39,295 bases of DNA from Euzebyaceae bacterium. Its GTDB lineage: Bacteria; Actinomycetota; Nitriliruptoria; Euzebyales; Egibacteraceae. The notes beneath the pieces are model-generated. The model did no database searches. It worked only from the letters and a program-made list of their open reading frames with translations, and was not told the origin of the DNA. The position numbers and the translations under genes are program-made. Position 1 is the first letter of the stretch, and each line of letters opens with the position of its first letter. Shown here piece after piece: positions 1 through 7,346 of the stretch. The stretch is from the NCBI GenBank assembly GCA_013696915.1, contig JACCXR010000411.1, forward strand, positions 1-39,295. The letters are read 5' to 3'.

Positions 1-1
1 G

Positions 2-295
2 GCCGTGGCCGGACGGGCCGCGGAGACCGGGCTCGAGCCCGGCCGCACGTGGCTCGCGACCGGTGCGAACTGGCCGGACGCGCTGGCCGCCGGGCCGGGC
101 GCGGCCGCGGACGGCGGCGTGCTGCTGCTCGTGGACGGCGACGAGGTCTCGCGGTCCCCGGAGGTGGAGCGGTGGCTCGACGAGCGGGGAGCCGACCTCG
201 AACGCGTCGTCCTCGTCGGGAGCCGGGACGTCGTGGCGCCCAACGTGGAGGCAGCCGTCAGGCGCCGCTTCGCGGAGCCGGTGGACGTCTCATGA
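2..295 (+). CDS. Cell wall-binding repeat (CWB2-like) protein, C-terminal fragment
   Basis: The reading frame is open at the left edge of the window, so this is only the last ~97 residues of a longer protein; the GTG at 5 is probably not the true start. The residues show the pattern of a cell-wall-binding repeat 2 (PF04122) unit: an ATG-x-NWPDALAAGP segment, then a VLLLVDGDEV strand, then VVLVGSRDVVAP near the end. In that family tandem units bind secreted proteins to the cell wall of Gram-positive bacteria. Only one unit is visible, and signal peptide and any catalytic domain would lie outside the window. It converges on the minus-strand gene ending at 305, with 9 bases between them. The family assignment is fairly firm; the function of the whole protein is unknown. 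Confidence 0.75.
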   Translation, partial: AVAGRAAETGLEPGRTWLATGANWPDALAAGPGAAADGGVLLLVDGDEVSRSPEVERWLDERGADLERVVLVGSRDVVAPNVEAAVRRRFAEPVDVS

Positions 296-304
296 CCCCT
301 GGCG

Positions 305-766
305 TCAGTCCCGGGACAGCCGCGGCGGGAATCCGCCGGTGGCGACGGGACCCCACCGGTCGATCGTGATGCGCACCAGGGACTTGCCCTGCTGCTGCAT
401 CGCCTCCCGGTAGGCGTCCCAGTCGGGGTGCTCGCCGGAGATGGCGCGGTAGTACTCGACGAGCGGCTCCAGGGCCTCGGGGAGGTCGAGCACCTCTGCG
501 CTGCCGTCGACCTGGACCCACGGGCCGTCCCAGTCGTCGGAGAGGACGCAGACCGTCGCCCGGGGATCCCGTCGGAGGTTGGCCGCCTTCGCGCGCTCCG
601 GGTAGGTCGAGATCACCACCCGGTCCTGCCCGTCCAGCCCCATGGCCACCGGCGACAGCTGCGGGCGGCCGTCGCGGCGGGACGTGGTCAGGATGCCGCG
701 GTGACGGGGCCGCACGAACTCGAGCAGCGCGGAGCGGCCGACGCGGTCGGCTCTGGCGATGCTCAT
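305..766 (-). CDS. PPOX-class (F420-dependent type) flavin/deazaflavin-binding protein
   Basis: This 153-residue protein has the split beta-barrel pattern of the pyridoxamine 5'-phosphate oxidase-like superfamily, closest to the actinobacterial F420-dependent PPOX class (Rv1155-like). Visible family features are RHRGILTTSRRDGRPQLSPV near residues 21-40, STYPERAKAANLRRDPRATV near 53-72, the WVQVDGSAEV strand near 83-92, and a YRAISGEHPDWDAYREAM helix. Such proteins are small cytoplasmic dimers that bind F420 or FMN and reduce or bind small substrates. The ATG at 766 was chosen because family homology begins there; the longer upstream frame is antisense-like sequence inside the neighbouring gene. 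It lies 14 bases downstream of the ATPase/PAS/GAF gene and may be co-transcribed with it. Substrate unknown. Confidence 0.85.
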   Translation of the reverse strand: MSIARADRVGRSALLEFVRPRHRGILTTSRRDGRPQLSPVAMGLDGQDRVVISTYPERAKAANLRRDPRATVCVLSDDWDGPWVQVDGSAEVLDLPEALEPLVEYYRAISGEHPDWDAYREAMQQQGKSLVRITIDRWGPVATGGFPPRLSRD

Positions 767-780
767 GCCACGCTCCGGTG

Positions 781-2589
781 TCACCTTGCCGCCGCGGCGC
801 CGGCGATCACGCCGATGGTGGTCATCACGGACAGCAGGCTGGTGTCCTCTTCGACGAGCTGGTCGGTGTAGAACTCGGCGACGGCCTCGACCTCGGCCTG
901 AGGCGATCGCCGCAGGCCGAAGGCGAAGGCGCTCCGTAGGCCGCTCTGGACGGCGGCGGACGCGCGCGGGAAGTTGGCGTCGGCCACCACGTCGGTGATC
1001 CACGCCGCCTCGCCGGACTCCCACACCCGTCCCGGCAGGCCCGCGCCCCGGCGCAGCCGCTGCCGCAGCGTCAGGGTCCCGAAGCCCGAGGCGGCGCCGG
1101 AATGGGCCTCGCGGACGTCCGTGCACCGCAGGTGGGCGGCGCCTTCCTCGGGCATCCAGGCGGCGCCGAATCGCCAGCCCAGGTGGCGGACGACCACGTC
1201 GACGGTCAGGCGCGCCAGATCCCGCACCTCCCCAGGACCGGCATGCGGGACGACAGCGGCGGCGATCTCCTCGAGAGCGCCGAGACCGCGGTCGACCAAC
1301 CTCTGTTCACCGGAGCGGTCGCGGTCGGTGAGGTCCCGCAGGGACCCGACGAACATCTGGCGCCCGCCCGGGCCGGGGAACGCGCTCAGCAGCAGCTCGA
1401 CCGGGACCTCCGAACCGTCGCGCCTCCGGGCCGGGACGCGGATCGGGCGCCCGATGAGCCGCGGCGTGCCGGTGAGCAGGTAGGAGGTGTAGCCCACGAC
1501 GTGCGCGTCGTGCAGCCGCTCCGGGATGATCGTCGTGAGACGCTGCCCGACGAGCTCCCCCGCCGGCCACCCCAGCAGCCGCTCCGCCGACGGGTTGAGG
1601 TGCACGATGCGGTTGAGATCGTCGCCCACGACGATCGCGTCGCCGAGCTGGTCGAGGACCCGCCGGTGGTCGACCTGCACCATCGGCGTCGCCGTGTCGG
1701 GCGGCTCGGCGACGTGGTCGGACCACGGTGTCGGCGGAGCCCCGTCGAGCTGCGTGACGATCTGACCGAGCCACCAGCGGCGGCATCCTCGGATCTCCGG
1801 GAGGGCGGGCGGCGTGAGGAGCTCGCCGGAGCTCGACAGCAGATCCGCCTCGCTGAGGGTTGCGAGCAGCTGGGCGCTCGCCTCCCGGGCTCGCGGGCCC
1901 ACGGCGACCGGAAGGTCGGCTCGCGCTTCGCCGGCTTCGGCCGCCGCCTGCACCTCGGCCCGCAGGTCGCCGACGGCGGACTGCTCCGTCGCGTTGGGCG
2001 GGCCCGGCTCCTCCGAGGCCGCGTCGGCGAACGCCCGGAGGGTGAACTCGCGAAGGAGCGCGTCGTTCTGCTGGAGCATGGCCAGGTACAGGGCGACCGG
2101 CAGTCCGAGCAGCTGCACCGTGCGGGCGGCCTCCGGGGCGGCGCCCTCCGGGCTGTCGGAGGAGCCGATCTCGTGGCCGGACGGCTCGTCGTCGGCCGTT
2201 TCGCGGTCGGGTCGGGACGAGGGCTCGCCGACCTCGAACCAGACGACCTTCCCCGGCTCGCGGGTTTCGACCCCCCACCGGCTGGACAGCAGCTCCACCA
2301 TCTCCAGCCCGCGGCCCGTGGCCGCATCGGCCGCGTGCCTGGCGGGCTTCGGCAGGACGGGGCTCGCGTCGCGGACCTCGACCCGCACGGTCGGCCCGCC
2401 GGCAACCACCCGCAGCCCGACCTCGGAACCCGAGTGCAGCAACGCATTGGTCACCAGTTCGCTCACCAGGAGCTCGGTGGTGTCGGAGTGGCGCTCCTGG
2501 CCGGTCGTGTGCAGCGCCGTGACCACGAACCGCCGCGCGCGTCCGGCGCTCTGCGGATCGGCGGGCAGCAGCGTCTCCATCACCGGCAT
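781..2589 (-). CDS. Anti-sigma-type ATPase with uncharacterised middle module, PAS and GAF domains
   Basis: A 602-residue soluble signalling protein. Residues ~5-125 are a serine-kinase-like HATPase domain: N-box ELVTNALLHSG, a VRDASP G1-type box and GRGLEMVELLSSRWG. Residues ~158-289 are a module I cannot name, beginning LLGLPVALYLAMLQQND and ending QLDGAPPTPW; the same module stands alone at 3725-4198. Residues ~306-426 are a PAS domain (DAIVVGDDLNRIVHLNPSAE, then LLGWPAGELVGQ). Residues ~441-602 are a GAF domain (GLPGRVWESGEAAWITDVV). The chain stops right after GAF, with no SpoIIE phosphatase, histidine kinase or diguanylate cyclase output. A role in partner switching with a sigma or anti-sigma factor is inferred. 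The ATG at 2589 has a GGGAGG ribosome site just upstream; an in-frame extension to 2661 is possible but runs into the carbonic anhydrase gene. Confidence 0.8.
   Translation of the reverse strand: MPVMETLLPADPQSAGRARRFVVTALHTTGQERHSDTTELLVSELVTNALLHSGSEVGLRVVAGGPTVRVEVRDASPVLPKPARHAADAATGRGLEMVELLSSRWGVETREPGKVVWFEVGEPSSRPDRETADDEPSGHEIGSSDSPEGAAPEAARTVQLLGLPVALYLAMLQQNDALLREFTLRAFADAASEEPGPPNATEQSAVGDLRAEVQAAAEAGEARADLPVAVGPRAREASAQLLATLSEADLLSSSGELLTPPALPEIRGCRRWWLGQIVTQLDGAPPTPWSDHVAEPPDTATPMVQVDHRRVLDQLGDAIVVGDDLNRIVHLNPSAERLLGWPAGELVGQRLTTIIPERLHDAHVVGYTSYLLTGTPRLIGRPIRVPARRRDGSEVPVELLLSAFPGPGGRQMFVGSLRDLTDRDRSGEQRLVDRGLGALEEIAAAVVPHAGPGEVRDLARLTVDVVVRHLGWRFGAAWMPEEGAAHLRCTDVREAHSGAASGFGTLTLRQRLRRGAGLPGRVWESGEAAWITDVVADANFPRASAAVQSGLRSAFAFGLRRSPQAEVEAVAEFYTDQLVEEDTSLLSVMTTIGVIAGAAAAR
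1723..2118 (-). other. Internal copy of an uncharacterised ~130-residue module
   Basis: This is the middle part of the ATPase/PAS/GAF protein. It lines up with the separate small protein at 3725-4198 at both ends: LLGLPV...QQNDALLREF here against LLRFPV...QQNHEGLMREF there, and GELLTPPALPEI...LGQIVTQLDGAPPTPW here against GELLTLATPPEL...LGQVVEQIDGRPPTPW there. The centre is less conserved but acidic and helical in both. I do not recognise a named family; I have an impression of similar segments fused to HATPase domains in other actinobacteria, which I cannot check here. Confidence 0.65.
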
Positions 2590-2641
2590 CGGACCTCCCT
2601 CGGACCTTCCCCGGGGCGTGCGGCCCCTTGCGGCAGCGTAC

Positions 2642-3174
2642 TCACTTGTCGCTCGGCACATCCCGCCCGCCGGTCGCCGCCACGGCCGTGCGGACCCGGC
2701 CGGACGCCACGTCGTAGAGGCAGCCCGCCGCCGGCAGCCCTCTCGGGAGCAGCGGGTGCGCGCGGATCCTGGTCACGTCCAGCCGGAGCGCCGCGTCCTG
2801 GTCGGGCGCGGTCCGGAACTCGAGGCTGCGGGTGTCCACGCCGCTCGAGCGGAGGATCAGGGCGTGCACCTCCTCGTCACCGGACTTCGCCATCCGGCAG
2901 TCCGTGTGGGCGACGACCATCACCCGGTCGACCCCCAGGAGGTGGACGGCGAGGACCAGGGTCCGCAGCACGTCGTCGGTGACGCGGCCGCCGGCGTTGC
3001 GCAGGATCTTCGCATCGCCCGGCCGCAGCCCCAGCATGCGCAGCGGCTCGATCCGGGTGTCCATGCACGTGACGATCGCGAGCCCGCGCGCCGCACGTCC
3101 TGGAGGCCGCCGAGGTCGAACTGCTGCGCGTAGGCGGCGTTCGCGGACAGGACGTCGGCGAAGGGGTCGGACAT
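2642..3174 (-). pseudogene. Beta-class carbonic anhydrase, interrupted by one frameshift
   Basis: Two overlapping minus-strand frames together make one ~177-residue beta-carbonic anhydrase (CO2 hydration to bicarbonate, zinc enzyme). The first begins at the ATG at 3174, behind a GAGGAG ribosome site, and reads MSDPFADVLSANAAYAQQF through GLQDVR. The second continues ARGLAIVTC-MDTRIEPLRML to the stop at 2642. Zinc-site motifs CMDTR and HTDC are both present, plus NAGGRVTDD typical of the short actinobacterial type. One base appears to be missing at about 3085-3093, inside an alternating CG run, so either the gene is genuinely broken or the assembly dropped a base. The second frame alone, from the ATG at 3064, would lose the first zinc cysteine. 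The ATPase/PAS/GAF gene follows 52 bases downstream. Confidence 0.8.
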
Positions 3175-3463
3175 CGGCGGGCTCCTCAGCGCGCTGTCAG
3201 ACCGCTGCCGGCGCGTCGAAGACCCGGGAGCGGGCAGCACGACGGCCGCGGCTGCAAGGGCACGGCGCATGCGCGCATCATGACCGCTCTCCCGGCACGG
3301 CGCGACCCTTTCGCCGGACGACCTGTGGCGCCTGCGTCAGGAGCGCGCATCGTGAAGTCAGCGAAACCCACGCGATCGCCGCTCGACCAGTCCGCCCCCG
3401 GGGGGGGTACACGCTGAAGGCGCGCGGCCCGGATGGGCCGAGCACGGTCGACGCCACCGCACG
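3175..3463. other. Intergenic stretch, no supported gene
   Basis: About 290 bases between the carbonic anhydrase start and the RES-like fragment. It presumably holds the carbonic anhydrase promoter, but I see no convincing -35/-10 pair. A run of five C followed by eight G lies at about 3395-3407. Short frames here show no family resemblance. Confidence 0.5.
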
Positions 3464-3721
3464 TCAGGGATCGACCACGTCGAGAGCGTCCCTCCGCAGC
3501 GGCGGTCCGAGCACCTCGACGCCGACGGGCTCAAGCAGCGCACGGAGCGTCGCGGCGTCGAGCTCGGAGATGATTCCCGCGCCTCCACGGGTGCCGCGGG
3601 GTCCGAGCAGGGCGAACGCGGTGTCGCCGACGGCGTGACGGGGCTCGTAGCGCACACCGGCGAAACCCTGGTGGTGCAGGGCCTGCGCCCACCACTGCGG
3701 CCGGGTGTAGGGGATGACCGT
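3464..3721 (-). pseudogene. RES-domain protein, C-terminal remnant
   Basis: About 85 residues on the minus strand, ending at the stop at 3464, resemble the C-terminal third of RES-domain proteins (NAD+-degrading toxins of RES-Xre systems and relatives). Visible are VIPYTRPQWWAQALHHQGFAG, then VRYEPRHAVGDTAFALLGPRG, and a hydrophobic LEPVGVEVLGPPL tail. The resemblance stops near 3721; further upstream the frame is only the shadow of the plus-strand gene at 3725, and there is no start codon with a ribosome site. The N-terminal part with the conserved Arg and Glu is missing, and no Xre antitoxin partner is visible. I read it as a truncated relic. The assignment rests on pattern recognition of a short segment. 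Confidence 0.45.
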
Positions 3722-3724
3722 CTG

Positions 3725-4198
3725 GTGGCGGAGAGCCCGACCGCCGCCACCGACGAGCTCGCCAGGATCGACCTGCTGCGCTTCCCCGTTCAGATCCGGG
3801 GGCGGGCCCAACAAAACCACGAGGGGCTGATGCGCGAGTTCGCGCTGATCGCCAACCCGCATCCCGCCAGCGAGCACGACATCCCCGTCCGGCTGCTGCG
3901 GATCGTCGTCGACCTGCGTGACCGCTACGGGGGCTTCACCAACGAGTCCAGCGCCGAGCTGGACGCGGCGGCTGAGCGCGGCGACGAGGAGATGGACCTC
4001 ACGCTGCTGGTTCCTGCGGCGGCTCGGGGCGCCGCGGTGGAGCTGACGGGCTTGCTCGAGGAGGCCGACGACTACTGCCGGCGGGGAGAGCTGCTCACGC
4101 TGGCCACTCCCCCGGAGCTTGTCGCCTTCCGGAACTGGTACCTCGGCCAGGTCGTCGAGCAGATCGATGGCCGCCCCCCGACGCCCTGGGCGGCGTAG
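3725..4198 (+). CDS. Small protein: stand-alone copy of the module in the ATPase/PAS/GAF protein
   Basis: A 157-residue soluble, acidic, probably helical protein with no membrane segment. It matches residues ~158-289 of the protein encoded at 781-2589, with near-identical ends (LLRFPVQIRGRAQQNHEGLM at the start, DGRPPTPWAA at the end). The GTG at 3725 is chosen because homology begins about 15 codons later and an AGGGG ribosome-like site lies about 10 bases before it. A longer frame to 3635 would overlap the RES-like remnant and adds nothing recognisable. It may be a former C-terminal domain cut loose from an ATPase, or an independent partner protein. No catalytic motif is apparent and I do not assign a function. 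Confidence 0.6.
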   Translation: MAESPTAATDELARIDLLRFPVQIRGRAQQNHEGLMREFALIANPHPASEHDIPVRLLRIVVDLRDRYGGFTNESSAELDAAAERGDEEMDLTLLVPAAARGAAVELTGLLEEADDYCRRGELLTLATPPELVAFRNWYLGQVVEQIDGRPPTPWAA

Positions 4199-4264
4199 CC
4201 GGTCCGCACCGCCACGACCCGTTGACCGCCGCCGCGCCGTCACGGGATGGCGGGCAGGAGGGCG

Positions 4265-5077
4265 TCACCGTGGGGGCAGTGTCGAGTCACGCATCGCGTC
4301 GCTGATGTCGCTCGACGCCTGCAGCAGCGCGTCAGCGATCTTCTTGACCTGGTCGTCGGGCAGGCGGGACTTGGGTGCAGCCACGGCCACCGCACCGACC
4401 GGCTGATCCTCCCGGCCCCGGACCACCACAGCGATCGCACTGAGGTCGTCCTCGCTCTCACCGAAGTTGGTGCCGTACCCCCGGGCTCGGATCTCGGCGA
4501 GCTCCTTCTCCAGCGTGCTGCGGCTCATCACCGATTGCGTGGTCATCTTCCGCAGGCGAGCGTTCGGGTAGAGCTCCCGAAACGCTTCGCGAGGCAGCTC
4601 CGCGAGGAGCGCCTTCCCACCGGCGGTGCAGTGCGCCGGCAGGAGCACCCCTGCTCTCGATCCCACTCGGATGATCTTCGGGCTCTCCACGCAGTCGACG
4701 AAGAGAGTGTCAGAGCCCTGGAGCACCACGAGGTTCACGGTCTCCTCGACCTGCAGGCTCAGCCGTTCGAGCACCGGCCGGGCCGCGCGCCGCAGGTCGA
4801 GGTCACGCACGGCGGTGAGGCCCACCTTCAAGAGCACCGCACCGGCGCGATAGTGGCGCGTGGCCGGATCCTGCGTGACGAAACCGCGGTACTGGAGCGC
4901 GGCGAGCAGTCGGTGCGCCGTCGACGGGGCGACGCCGAGGAGGTCACTCGCATCCGAAACGGTCATCGTCGGTTGCTCGAGCAGCGACAACAACAGCAAC
5001 AGTGCGTTGTCGACGGACTCGATCGGGTAGTTCGGCGGCTTCATCCGGTCCGGTTCCTGGCGACGGGTGCGTGCCAT
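4265..5077 (-). CDS. IclR-family transcriptional regulator
   Basis: A 270-residue DNA-binding regulator. The N-terminal part (~20-80) is the winged helix-turn-helix: SVDNALLLLLSLLEQPTMTV, SDASDLLGVAPSTAHRLLAAL, QYRGFVTQDPATRHYRAG. The C-terminal part (~95-260) is the IclR effector domain, with LQVEETVNLVVLQGSDTLFV, RVGSRAGVLLPAHCTAGGKALLAELP and AIAVVVRGREDQPVGAVAVA. The ATG at 5077 has AGGAG and GGGAAG upstream; the ATG at 5044 (260 residues) is equally possible. Family members are dimers or tetramers that bind palindromes near catabolic promoters and respond to a small ligand. It lies at the left edge of the supercluster, and a copy of the AGAA-N5-TTCT repeat (one mismatch) is at 5184-5196 upstream of it. 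It is the only regulator in the supercluster and the best candidate to bind that repeat. Confidence 0.93.
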   Translation of the reverse strand: MARTRRQEPDRMKPPNYPIESVDNALLLLLSLLEQPTMTVSDASDLLGVAPSTAHRLLAALQYRGFVTQDPATRHYRAGAVLLKVGLTAVRDLDLRRAARPVLERLSLQVEETVNLVVLQGSDTLFVDCVESPKIIRVGSRAGVLLPAHCTAGGKALLAELPREAFRELYPNARLRKMTTQSVMSRSTLEKELAEIRARGYGTNFGESEDDLSAIAVVVRGREDQPVGAVAVAAPKSRLPDDQVKKIADALLQASSDISDAMRDSTLPPR

Positions 5078-5144
5078 CTTCCCAGCCACTCCTGTCCACA
5101 GCCCTTCGGACGACCCCCTCGTGGAGCGCGCCACCGTGTCGGCG

Positions 5145-5163
5145 CGCGGACCTTAGGTCCGCG
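5145..5163. repeat. Perfect 19-bp palindrome between the molybdenum hydroxylase and iclR genes
   Basis: Two 9-base arms, CGCGGACCT and AGGTCCGCG, meet around one central T. It lies 68 bases upstream of the IclR start and 66 bases beyond the stop of the preceding operon. No T-run follows on either strand, so an operator or RNA hairpin is more likely than a classic terminator. Confidence 0.6.
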
Positions 5164-5183
5164 ACATGGTGTCGGCGCAGTCC

Positions 5184-5196
5184 AGAACGGCATTCC
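5184..5196 (-). promoter_or_regulatory. AGAA-N5-TTCT-type operator candidate, one mismatch, upstream of iclR
   Basis: The plus strand reads AGAACGGCATTCC: the first arm is exact and the second is TTCC instead of TTCT. Read on the minus strand, GGAAT-N4-TTCTG, it lines up with the other copies. It is 106 bases from the IclR start, suggesting autoregulation. Confidence 0.5.
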
Positions 5197-5228
5197 ATCG
5201 AGGGAGGTCGAGGGGAACGTACCACGAC

Positions 5229-7346
5229 TCACAGCAGTGTCTGAGGCGTGATCGGCAGGTCTCGAATGCGCCGACCGGTCGCATGGTGGACCGCGTTCGC
5301 GATCGCCGCGGCGACCCCGACGATCGCCACCTCGCCGATGCCTTTGACGCCGAGGGCGTTCACGTGCGGATCATGTTCGTCGATGAAGCAGACATCGATC
5401 CAGGGGATGTCGGCATGCGTCGGTACCGCGTAGCCGGAGAGGTTGGGTGACACGACGCGTCCCAGCCGCCGATCGGTCACGGTGCGCTCCGTCAGTGCCA
5501 TGCCGGTGCCTCCGACGATCCCTCCGATCATCTGGCTGCGGGCCGTCTTGGGGTTGAGGATGCGGCCCGCCCCGAACACACCGCAGAAGCGGGTCAGACG
5601 CACCTCGCCGAGCTCCGGGTCGACCTGCACCTCAGCGAAGTGGGCGCCGAACGACCGCATCGCGAACCTCGACGCGGATGCGCCGGGTCGAGCGTCCCCC
5701 CGGCCCTCCACGAACTCGATCCCGTGACGGGTCAGGATCTCGGCGTAGGAGTCGCCCTGCTCGGCCAGCGCCAGGACCTTCGAGCAGGCGTCCAGGGCGG
5801 CGGACCACACCGCCGGACCGACGCTGGCCGCCGTCTGAGAACCTCCGGAGTGCGGTGCCGGCGGCAGATCGGTGTCACCCAGCGCAGCGGTGACACGCTC
5901 CACCGGAACCCCGAGCGCGTCCGCGGCGACCTGGACCATCGTGGTGTAGGTGCCGGTACCGAGATCCTGCGTGCCGCTGGTGACCAGGATGCGCCCGTCC
6001 GCACAGATCCGGACACGGGCGGCCGCAGCCTCGCTGTGCACCCCGTAGGTCGCGCTCGCCATGCCCCAGCCGACGAGGTGGCGACCTTCGCGCATGGACC
6101 GCGGCTCAGTGGTCCGGCGTTCCCATCCGAAGCGCTCAGCTCCGACCTGGTAGCACTCGCGCAGCGCGTTGCTCGACCACGCGAGGCCCTCCTGCGGCTC
6201 GTCCTCGGCGAAGTTGCGCAGGCGCAGCGCCACCGGGTCCACCCCCGACTGTGCCGCCAGCTCGTCGAGCGCTGACTCCAGCGCGAAGCTGCCGACGGCC
6301 TCGCCCGGCGCGCGCATCACCGTGGGCGTCGGGGCGTTCACCCGCACCAGCCGGTGGCGCACGGCGACGTTCGGACAGGCGTACAGCGAACGGGAGATGT
6401 ATCCCGCTCCGGCCACGAACTCCTCGAACACCGAGGTCTGCTGGGTCACCGCATGCACGATGGCGGTGAGGGTGCCGTCCTGCCTGGCTCCCAGCGACAA
6501 CCGCTGGACCGTCGGCGAGCGGTAGCCGAGGGAGGTGAACATCTGCGCCCGGCTGAGGACCAGCTTGACCGGGCGGCCGACGTGGCGCGCCGCCAGGGCC
6601 GCCAGCACGACGTGGGGCCACACCATCGCCTTGCTGCCGAACGCGCCTCCGACGAAGGGCGAGACGACGCGTACCTGGTCCGTCGCCATCCCGAGCGTCA
6701 TGGCCACGGCATCGCGGACGCCCGAGACCCATTGCGTGCTGTCGTAGAGGGTGAGCCGCCCGCCGTCCCACGCCGCCACCGTGGCGCCCGGCTCGAGGGG
6801 GTGGTGATGTTCCGTCGGGGTCGTGTACGTGGCGTCGAGGCGCACCTCGGCTCGGGCCAGCGCCGCCTCGGGATCACCCCGGACGGAATCGGGCGCCTCG
6901 CCGAAGATGCCGCTCGGTGGCAGCTCGTCTCCCGCCTCGAGGGTCGTGACCGCCTCCTCGCGGTCGTACGCCACGTCGATCAGCGCTGCCGCCTGCGCGG
7001 CGTGGTGGAGGGTGTCCGCGACGACCACGGCGAGGTGCTCGCCGTCGAAGTTCACGGTGTCGTCCTGGAGAGGCGGCCGGCGCTGGCCCGCCGGTCCCTG
7101 CGGGAACGTGGGGACCTCGGCCAGCGATGGGGTGTTTGCGTGGCTCAGGACCCCCAGCACCCCCGGCGCGCGCTCGGCCGCAGCCGCGTCGATCCGCACG
7201 ATGCGCCCCGTTGGGACCGTGCTCTGCACGACCACCGCGTGGGCGAGGTCGGGCAGCACCACGTCGACGGTGTAGCACGCCGTGCCGGTGACCTTGCTGC
7301 GGGCGTCGGCGCGGTCGACCGGAGTGCCGACGGCGGTCGGCCTCAT
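5229..7346 (-). CDS. Xanthine dehydrogenase-family molybdopterin-binding (large) subunit
   Basis: A 705-residue catalytic subunit of a three-subunit molybdenum hydroxylase, which inserts oxygen from water at an electron-poor carbon of a heterocycle or aldehyde. The N-terminal hammerhead domain (~15-125) begins DRADARSKVTGTACYTVDV; the molybdenum-cofactor domains follow, with GGAFGSK at 233-239, MRAPGEAVGSFALESALDEL, GTQDLGTGTYTTM, and the catalytic Glu in GVKGIGE (E672). It is shorter than E. coli-type XdhA-like enzymes of ~750-770 residues but has all core motifs. The ATG at 7346 overlaps the stop of the FAD subunit (ATGA), showing translational coupling; upstream in-frame sequence belongs to the FAD subunit in another frame. 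No XdhC-like or cofactor-sulfuration gene is in the window. Substrate unknown; xanthine itself is not implied. Confidence 0.93.
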   Translation of the reverse strand: MRPTAVGTPVDRADARSKVTGTACYTVDVVLPDLAHAVVVQSTVPTGRIVRIDAAAAERAPGVLGVLSHANTPSLAEVPTFPQGPAGQRRPPLQDDTVNFDGEHLAVVVADTLHHAAQAAALIDVAYDREEAVTTLEAGDELPPSGIFGEAPDSVRGDPEAALARAEVRLDATYTTPTEHHHPLEPGATVAAWDGGRLTLYDSTQWVSGVRDAVAMTLGMATDQVRVVSPFVGGAFGSKAMVWPHVVLAALAARHVGRPVKLVLSRAQMFTSLGYRSPTVQRLSLGARQDGTLTAIVHAVTQQTSVFEEFVAGAGYISRSLYACPNVAVRHRLVRVNAPTPTVMRAPGEAVGSFALESALDELAAQSGVDPVALRLRNFAEDEPQEGLAWSSNALRECYQVGAERFGWERRTTEPRSMREGRHLVGWGMASATYGVHSEAAAARVRICADGRILVTSGTQDLGTGTYTTMVQVAADALGVPVERVTAALGDTDLPPAPHSGGSQTAASVGPAVWSAALDACSKVLALAEQGDSYAEILTRHGIEFVEGRGDARPGASASRFAMRSFGAHFAEVQVDPELGEVRLTRFCGVFGAGRILNPKTARSQMIGGIVGGTGMALTERTVTDRRLGRVVSPNLSGYAVPTHADIPWIDVCFIDEHDPHVNALGVKGIGEVAIVGVAAAIANAVHHATGRRIRDLPITPQTLL

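Noticed and set aside
1102..2982. Long plus-strand open frame (~626 codons) opposite the ATPase/PAS/GAF gene
   Set aside because: Its composition (Arg/Ala/Gly-rich, no motif) is that of an antisense shadow, while the minus strand shows clear HATPase, PAS and GAF motifs.
3395..3407. Run of five C and eight G as a possible phase-variable tract
   Set aside because: It is outside any supported gene and has no promoter around it; probably just a GC-rich homopolymer.
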